From assembly GCA_039809865.1 (NCBI GenBank), contig JBDHVW010000042.1, positions 1 through 64,000 of the forward strand: DNA of 64,000 nucleotides, written 5' to 3'. The notes under the pieces are model-generated. The model saw only the letters and a program-made list of their open reading frames with translations. It made no database searches and had not been told where the DNA came from. Origin of the DNA: QWHO01 sp039809865 (GTDB lineage: Bacteria; Vulcanimicrobiota; Xenobia; Xenobiales; QWHO01). Of this stretch, positions 59,102-64,000 are shown one piece after another (the first letter of the stretch is position 1; the number at the start of each line of letters is the position of its first letter). The translations under genes and the position numbers were made by a program.

Positions 59102-61233
59102 AGCCGGGCCATCCGGGCCTGAATGTCCTCGCGGGCCGAGAGCGGCAGGTCCATCGTCAGGAGCCTCCGGAAATACTCGCGCGCTTGCTCGGGGGCGGCG
59201 CAGCGCTCGGCGCAGCGGGCCCCGATGGACAGGAGGTCTACGTCCAGGGCGTTCGCCGGCAGATACGCCTCCAGCGCCTCCAGGGCCGGCCGGTACTGCC
59301 GCTCTTCGAACTGCGAGCCGACCAGGTCGAGCAAGGCGCTCAAATTGCCCGGGTCCAGCTCCACGGCGCGGCGCAGGTGCAGCCAGGCCTCGTCCCAGCG
59401 CTGCAGGCTGCAGAGCAGACGGCCCAGCAGCACCTGACCCGGTCCGGTCGGATGCTCGCTCTCGACGCCGGCCAGCCGGGCGGCGCGCGCGGTCCGGCCC
59501 CGGTAGAAGCGGCGCTCGCGGGCGATTTTCACCTGGCATTTGACGGTCAGCAAGCGGGTGGCCCGCGACCTCAGCTCGGCGTAGTTGCGCAATAAGGCGG
59601 CGGCCGGCTCGGCGGGCGCAAAGCCCATTTCGACCTGAGCGGGCGGGGCGACGCCCAGGTCTTGCAGGCGCTGGCGCAGCTCGGGGTGAGTGCTCATCCA
59701 GTTCGTTTCTTCCTCGAGCGCCTGGCGGTAGGCGTCGGCGATGCGGTCAGCGGGCATGGCATCGAGCTCGTCGGCCGCCCGGCGCACCGGGTCGAACGGA
59801 GTGCCCTCGGGCTCGAGAGCCGCCCGGTTGAGACTCTCGTGCAGCGCGGCCGGTAACAGCTGGCACAGGATCTCGATGCGCACCAGCTGGCGCGCCTGGG
59901 CCTCGGCCGGCACGACCTCGGTGGAAGCCGCGTCGGCGGCCCGCTCCTGCTGGCGCGAGAGCACCTGCGAGTAGAGCCAGAACAGCGGCAGATACCAGCG
60001 TGCGAACGTGCTGTAAAGTCCCTTTCCGAGTCGGTCCACCACGTTGACCCACATCCAGGCGGTGCGGTTGACCCACAGGGTGCGCGTGTCCTTGTGCCGG
60101 AGGTGGCCCAGCTCGTGGGCCATCACGGCGGACAGCTCCTCGCGGTCGAGGAGCTCGAGCAGGGGCACGCCGACGCCCACCATTCGCACCCATTTGCCCT
60201 TCTGGCGGCGTTCCGTGGCGAAGGCGTTGATCTGGTTGTCGACGGCCACGAAGTCGACACGGGGCGCGCCGACCCTGGAAGCCAGGCCGTCCAGCCAACC
60301 GAAGAGCTCGGGCTGGTCCTGGCGCTCGAGCATGATATCGGGCAGCTGCTCGCTGACTTTCGGGGGCCAGAGACCTTTCGCCAGGGCCCCCAGGCCCACG
60401 GCGGCCGCGGCCGCGAGCTTTCCGCCGCCGGCCGCCAGGCCTTTGGAGACCAGGATGAGGGGGCCCACGTGGCCCGTGACGGCGGACCAGGCGAAGAGCC
60501 CGAGCAGCGCGACGACGAGGATGGCCAGCAGGCCCGCCGCGCCGAACAGGGCTACCTGTCCCAGGGCCACCAGGAAGAGGACGCGCAGCCAGTAGGAGCC
60601 GGGGCTCTTCTGGAACAGCTCCTCGAGGCGTCGTCCTTTGGCCAGTTGCGCGCTGGGGCTGAGGTTCTCGAGACCCAGAGGGGAAAGGTCGAGCTCCTTT
60701 TCGGGCTCGAGCTCGGTCGTCTCCACGCGCCCGAGCTCCTCGCCGCACTGGTCGAGCATCGTGAGGCAGGCGGGGCAGAGGCGCACGGTGCTGCGTTTGT
60801 GGCGGGTCAGCCCGCACTCGAGCTCGCCGCAGCCCCAGCAGTAGTGGTCGCGCATCGGTGCGGCGCGGGTCAGGACCTGGGCGAGGGTGGTGATCAGCTC
60901 CCCGGTGGCCTTCGCCTTGGGGGGCTTGCCGGTGGTCGGGCGCCAGTACCAGTTGAGCTGCTCGGGCATGAAGAAGGCCGTCTGGCCGTTGAGCTGGAGG
61001 CTTGCCTGCTGGACTCTCCGGCTCAGCTCGTCGTCGCTCGTGAGCCGGTCGCGCACCGTCTCGGGGTTCTCTCCCTCCGAGAACTCGAGCTGCACGACCT
61101 GAACCCCGACCGCATTGCCGAGGGCCGTGAACTCGCAGTTGGGCAGGTCGCCAAAGAGGAGGGTGACTTCCCCCTCTTCCTCCGCGATGGTGCCGCCGAG
61201 TTGCGCCTGGAGCTCCTGCCAGAACTCGCTCAT
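59098..61233 (-). CDS. M48-family metalloprotease with zinc finger and TPR-like repeats
   Basis: A 711-residue protein. Order: N-terminal region of ~130 residues; a four-Cys site (CWGCGELEC and CPAC); two or three membrane helices (LRVLFLVALGQVALFGAAGL; AILVVALLGLFAWSAVTGHV); the M48 core with zinc motif SAVMAHELGHLRHKDTRTLW; membrane-associated part; the third ligand in RQQERAADAAS; and C-terminal helical TPR-like repeats (WLHLRRAVELDPGNLSALLD; RQYRPALEALEAYL). It looks like an HtpX/Ste24-type protease with extra binding domains, acting in the membrane. It is coupled to the methyltransferase. Confidence 0.92.
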   Translation of the reverse strand: MSEFWQELQAQLGGTIAEEEGEVTLLFGDLPNCEFTALGNAVGVQVVQLEFSEGENPETVRDRLTSDDELSRRVQQASLQLNGQTAFFMPEQLNWYWRPTTGKPPKAKATGELITTLAQVLTRAAPMRDHYCWGCGELECGLTRHKRSTVRLCPACLTMLDQCGEELGRVETTELEPEKELDLSPLGLENLSPSAQLAKGRRLEELFQKSPGSYWLRVLFLVALGQVALFGAAGLLAILVVALLGLFAWSAVTGHVGPLILVSKGLAAGGGKLAAAAAVGLGALAKGLWPPKVSEQLPDIMLERQDQPELFGWLDGLASRVGAPRVDFVAVDNQINAFATERRQKGKWVRMVGVGVPLLELLDREELSAVMAHELGHLRHKDTRTLWVNRTAWMWVNVVDRLGKGLYSTFARWYLPLFWLYSQVLSRQQERAADAASTEVVPAEAQARQLVRIEILCQLLPAALHESLNRAALEPEGTPFDPVRRAADELDAMPADRIADAYRQALEEETNWMSTHPELRQRLQDLGVAPPAQVEMGFAPAEPAAALLRNYAELRSRATRLLTVKCQVKIARERRFYRGRTARAARLAGVESEHPTGPGQVLLGRLLCSLQRWDEAWLHLRRAVELDPGNLSALLDLVGSQFEERQYRPALEALEAYLPANALDVDLLSIGARCAERCAAPEQAREYFRRLLTMDLPLSAREDIQARMARL

Positions 61234-61346
61234 CCGGGGGTGATTCGCCGAAGGGGCGGATTCTCCGGCGCTGGGCTTCGGGGGGAAGCTGGCGTGGGCG
61301 GGGGAATACCTTCGGCGTGCTCGGGCAAGATCCAGTCTATAGAGCG

Positions 61347-61517
61347 ATGCGCGCTTCCGTGTTGTTCCTCTCGATCTGCGTCATCGCAAAGCTCTGGCTC
61401 TGGTGGCGCGGGGGCGCCCTGAGTTTCCTCTGGCTTCTTCTGGTTGTACTCGCGTTCCAGGTCGTGCAGGTCTTGAGGCTCGAAAAAAGAGCGTCTGGCC
61501 TCGACGACCCCAGCTAG
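61347..61517 (+). CDS. Small membrane protein
   Basis: A 56-residue frame, MRASVLFLSICVIAKLWLWW onward, with two hydrophobic stretches (the second LSFLWLLLVVLAFQVVQVLR) and a charged tail. No convincing ribosome site. Hydrophobicity pattern supports a real gene, but it could be fortuitous. It is divergent from the M48 gene and lies just before the repeat array. Confidence 0.45.
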   Translation: MRASVLFLSICVIAKLWLWWRGGALSFLWLLLVVLAFQVVQVLRLEKRASGLDDPS

Positions 61518-61574
61518 CTCTGGCCTGGGGCCGCCTGGTCTTCCTGAGTGTGGGCGGCCTCCCCGACGCCGTGT

Positions 61575-61739
61575 AGTCCGGGCCACGCTCCGATGTCCGC
61601 GCGCTGGGGTGGACTTGTCCGGGCCAGGGCTGGGACGCTCCGATGTCCGCGCGCTGGGGTGGACTTGTCCAGGCCAGGGCCGGGACGGCTCCCGTGCCGC
61701 GCGCTGGGGTGGACATGTCCAGGCCAGGGCTGGGACGCC
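61575..61739. repeat. Tandem array of a 50-bp repeat, right side of the window
   Basis: Two full 50-bp units (61621-61670, 61671-61720) are flanked by a shortened unit before and 19 bases of a further unit after. Each holds GCGCTGGGGTGGACWTGTCC, followed by RGGCCAGGGCYGGGAC. The core is the reverse complement of that in the array at 1-205, so the same family is present at both ends, in opposite orientation. Confidence 0.85.
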
Positions 61740-61748
61740 CCCTGGGTC

Positions 61749-61848
61749 GGGGGGATCCGCGCCCCGGAACGGATCCCGATCCGCTCGCGGGAGTGGATCC
61801 ACGCGGCCCGGGGGGGATCCGCGCCCCGGAACGGATCCGGATCCGCTC
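61749..61848. repeat. GGATCC-rich direct and inverted repeat
   Basis: A 38-bp unit (GGGGGGATCCGCGCCCCGGA start) is present at 61749-61786 and 61811-61848 with one difference. Within each, GGATCCG and CGGATCC are inverted arms around a ten-base loop. Six GGATCC sites fall in under 100 bases. Confidence 0.9.
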
Positions 61849-62055
61849 GAGCCGTCCGTAAACACCAGGGTCCCTGGCCCGGCTGGCTGAACAATCTGTT
61901 TGCCGCGATCCGGGAATGCTCGTTGAAGACGTTGCGAACCGCGTGGCCCCACGCCGACCTACCGGATCGCGGACGACCACCGCCAGCCCTGGTCGCGGTC
62001 CGCCCGCCGCCAGGCCTTGCAGCGTTTTTTCAGTCTCCCCCGCTTTCATGGGAGC

Positions 62056-64000
62056 ATGCAGATCTCTGCGCTGAACGCTGCTGCCCTTCAGGGTGTGCCA
62101 CGGCACCGCCCGCGGGCCGCCGCGTCCGAGGCCGCGGCTGACACCGTAAGCCTCTCGCCCGAGCCCAACGCGCGACCGGCCAACCCGGCGGCGCGCAGCG
62201 GCCTGGGCGCCCTCGGGCCCGTTGTCGAGGGAGAGCTGGCGCAGCTCCACCTGAAGTTCGCCGAGAAGAAGTGGCTCCGTCTCTGGGGTCCGGACACGAA
62301 ACCCCTCTCCGCCGAGCAAGCGGCCGGCCGACTGGAAAGCGGCAAAGCGAGCCGCCTCCTGGTCGAGATCGGCGGAAAACAGCTGCCCTTACAAGACAAG
62401 ACCGACCTGGCCGCGCTCGAGCACCTCTCCGGCCAGAGCCTGCGCGAGGCACCGGCCACGGCGCAAGCCCTGAAGAACCTGGCCGACGGAGGCCATACCT
62501 TCGAAGGCCTGGGCAACTACGAGGCCTATCTGGTCAGCAAGGCCGGGCAAAGCCTGGTGGTCCTGCAGAGCGAAACCCCCTGCTTGCGCGTCACGCCGCA
62601 AGAGCTGGTCGAGCCTTCCCTGCCAGCCCGGGTGGCCTCCTGCGAGCGCGTTTGGAGCGACGCCGCGCAACGCCTCGAGACCGACCCCGCGGGCGCCACG
62701 GCCGCCGCGGTGCGCCACCTGGCTCAGGTCTATCCGGGCCAGGCGGACAGGATCGCGGCCCAGATCCCCGCCGGTCCCATGCGCGCGCTGACCAGCCACA
62801 TGCTCAAGGAGCTCGCGCCCGACGCGGTGGCCGACCGGCTGGAGCTGGCCGCGCCTCCCCTGCCGGGGAGCACGCCCCTCGAGCGCGCCGAGGCGCTGCA
62901 GAAGTTCGGCTGGGCCAGCGAGCTCACGGGCCTGCAGGCGGCCGATAAGGCACTGAGATTCCAGACCCGGGAGGTCGGCTGGAATCAGGCCCGCGAGCGA
63001 ATGGAGCAGGTCGCCGCCCTGAAACGTCCCGAGCTGGTCGCGCAATTCGCCACGTCCACGCCCGACCCGGGCGTGCTGGCCAGAGCCATCGAGGACCGGC
63101 TCCCCCACAGCGAGCCCCAGGCGGCCTTGAAGGCGCGCAGCTCGCCGCACCAGGCCTTTCTCGAAGTCAGCCGGCTGGCGGACACGTTGACCGAATCCAA
63201 ACAGAGCTGGTACGGCCATTCCCAGCCCCTCTTGCGCGCTTACGCCAGGCACAAGCCCGATGCCGAAGCGCTGGAGTTCCTCCACGAGGCCGCCCGCAAA
63301 GGCATCGTGGGCGACGAGGCCGCCCAGGCCCTGCAGGCCGTGCTGACTCCCGTGGGCAACCTCTCGCAGACCGACCGCATCCGCTTCTTCCGAGAGCTGA
63401 CGATGCAGGACCACAAAGCGATGGCCCAGACCACCGTGCGCCTCTCGGTCTACACTGCCTGGGCCGAGGAGGTGAAGGCCGGGGCCACTCCCGAGGCGGC
63501 CGCCAAGCACGTGACCGAGATCGGCGACCAGCTCGTAAAGCAAAATCAGACCTGGTATGGCTATGCCGGACCTTCCTTCCAGGCCCTGGGACGCTACGCC
63601 GCGGCCGACGACGACAAGCGCGCTTTCCTGCTGGAGCTGATCGAGCACGGAGTCAGTGGCGATCAGGCCAACGCCTGCCTGGCGCTGGTTGTGAAGCCCG
63701 TCGCCCAGACCACGCTGAAGGAGCGGGCGCAGGGATTCCGTGACGTCTGCCTGGCCAAGACTCCCCTGGCCGACGCCGGCGCGCGCGAGGCGGCCGTCCG
63801 AGCCTGGCGCGCCGACGTGGCCGCCGGGACCACCCCGGCCGAGGCGACCGCCCGCCTGCAGGCTCTCGGGGAGGACCTGACCAAACGGGGCGTCACCTGG
63901 TACGGCTACGTCCAGGGAGCACTGAGCAGCTACGAGACCTACCTGGCCGGCAGCGACGCCGAGCGGACGCAACGGCAGGGCTTCATGGCCTCCCTGATGG
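62056..64000 (+). CDS. Partial gene: lineage-specific protein with a 115-residue WYG repeat
   Basis: An open frame from ATG 62056 (MQISALNAAALQGVPRHRPR) to the window end, at least 648 residues with no stop. The first ~50 residues are Ala/Pro-rich and disordered-looking, the next ~300 mixed helical. Then a helical repeat: WYGHSQPLLRAY (Trp385), WYGYAGPSFQALGRY (Trp500) and WYGYVQGALSSYETY (Trp615), spaced exactly 115 residues, each preceded by a phrase like AGATPEAAAKHVTEIGDQL. The frame shows strong third-position GC and few rare codons. The function is unknown; no signal peptide. The 3' end is cut by the window. Confidence 0.85.
   Translation, partial: MQISALNAAALQGVPRHRPRAAASEAAADTVSLSPEPNARPANPAARSGLGALGPVVEGELAQLHLKFAEKKWLRLWGPDTKPLSAEQAAGRLESGKASRLLVEIGGKQLPLQDKTDLAALEHLSGQSLREAPATAQALKNLADGGHTFEGLGNYEAYLVSKAGQSLVVLQSETPCLRVTPQELVEPSLPARVASCERVWSDAAQRLETDPAGATAAAVRHLAQVYPGQADRIAAQIPAGPMRALTSHMLKELAPDAVADRLELAAPPLPGSTPLERAEALQKFGWASELTGLQAADKALRFQTREVGWNQARERMEQVAALKRPELVAQFATSTPDPGVLARAIEDRLPHSEPQAALKARSSPHQAFLEVSRLADTLTESKQSWYGHSQPLLRAYARHKPDAEALEFLHEAARKGIVGDEAAQALQAVLTPVGNLSQTDRIRFFRELTMQDHKAMAQTTVRLSVYTAWAEEVKAGATPEAAAKHVTEIGDQLVKQNQTWYGYAGPSFQALGRYAAADDDKRAFLLELIEHGVSGDQANACLALVVKPVAQTTLKERAQGFRDVCLAKTPLADAGAREAAVRAWRADVAAGTTPAEATARLQALGEDLTKRGVTWYGYVQGALSSYETYLAGSDAERTQRQGFMASLM

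Larger units (their letters stand above)
61518..62055. other. Repeat-rich intergenic region without genes
   Basis: 538 bp with no supported coding frame. 61575-61739 holds the 50-bp array, 61749-61848 the GGATCC-rich repeat. The last 200 bp (61849-62055) contain a short T-run (TTTTTTCAG at about 62024), and no clear ribosome site or promoter ahead of the next gene. Confidence 0.7.

Overview
The window is a GC-rich, gene-dense bacterial chromosome segment with no rRNA or tRNA gene that I can see. Gene content points to an outer-membrane-bearing lineage. There is a porin with an N-terminal S-layer homology domain (32.2-34.7 kb), type IV pilin-like proteins, a secretin-like protein and many signal peptides. 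SLH-porins are typical of deep terrabacterial diderms (Cyanobacteria, Deinococcus, Armatimonadota, Vulcanimicrobiota/Eremiobacterota-like candidate phyla). I can name no genus, and the phylum suggestion is inference. Genes are tightly packed, with many ATGA, GTGA, TTGA or CTAG overlaps and frequent GTG or TTG starts.

Layout. 0-6.7 kb: a minus-strand unit of recN, an M16 zinc protease, dapB, asd, a DUF6881-like gene and aspartokinase (lysine/diaminopimelate branch). 6.9-11.4 kb: an HxlR regulator, a clostripain-like peptidase coupled to an inhibitor-I9-like small protein, and a three-gene pseudopilin operon. 11.5-20 kb: glyQS, nitroreductase, two rhomboid proteases, PPDK and a TauE-type permease. 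20-26.7 kb: a secretin-like protein, comM, copper amine oxidase, an EamA permease and a saccharopine-dehydrogenase-like enzyme. 26.7-31.8 kb: an unusual operon of a cupredoxin, a degenerate histidine kinase and a transporter carrying HEAT and cNMP-binding domains. 32-40.6 kb: SLH porin, APC permease, GST, selB and a TPR protein. 40.6-50.4 kb: an accessory-looking block of lineage-specific proteins with duplicated and deleted leader sequences. 50.6-61.2 kb: Tat-exported carbonic anhydrase, NDH-2, a UshA-like 5'-nucleotidase, selD-selA, a zinc-ribbon/TerB protein, a SABATH-type methyltransferase and an M48 protease. 61.5-64 kb: a repeat-rich gap, then a gene with a 115-residue repeat that runs off the window.

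The clearest pathway story is selenocysteine. selA and selB are present, and selD itself reads through an in-frame TGA at codon 15, with a well-formed hairpin (SECIS candidate) directly after it. No tRNA-Sec is visible here. The second theme is repetitive DNA: a 50-51 bp repeat family lies at both ends of the window in opposite orientation, a 42-bp repeat has expanded in frame inside the clostripain gene, and chimeric duplicated leaders sit at 45.8 kb.
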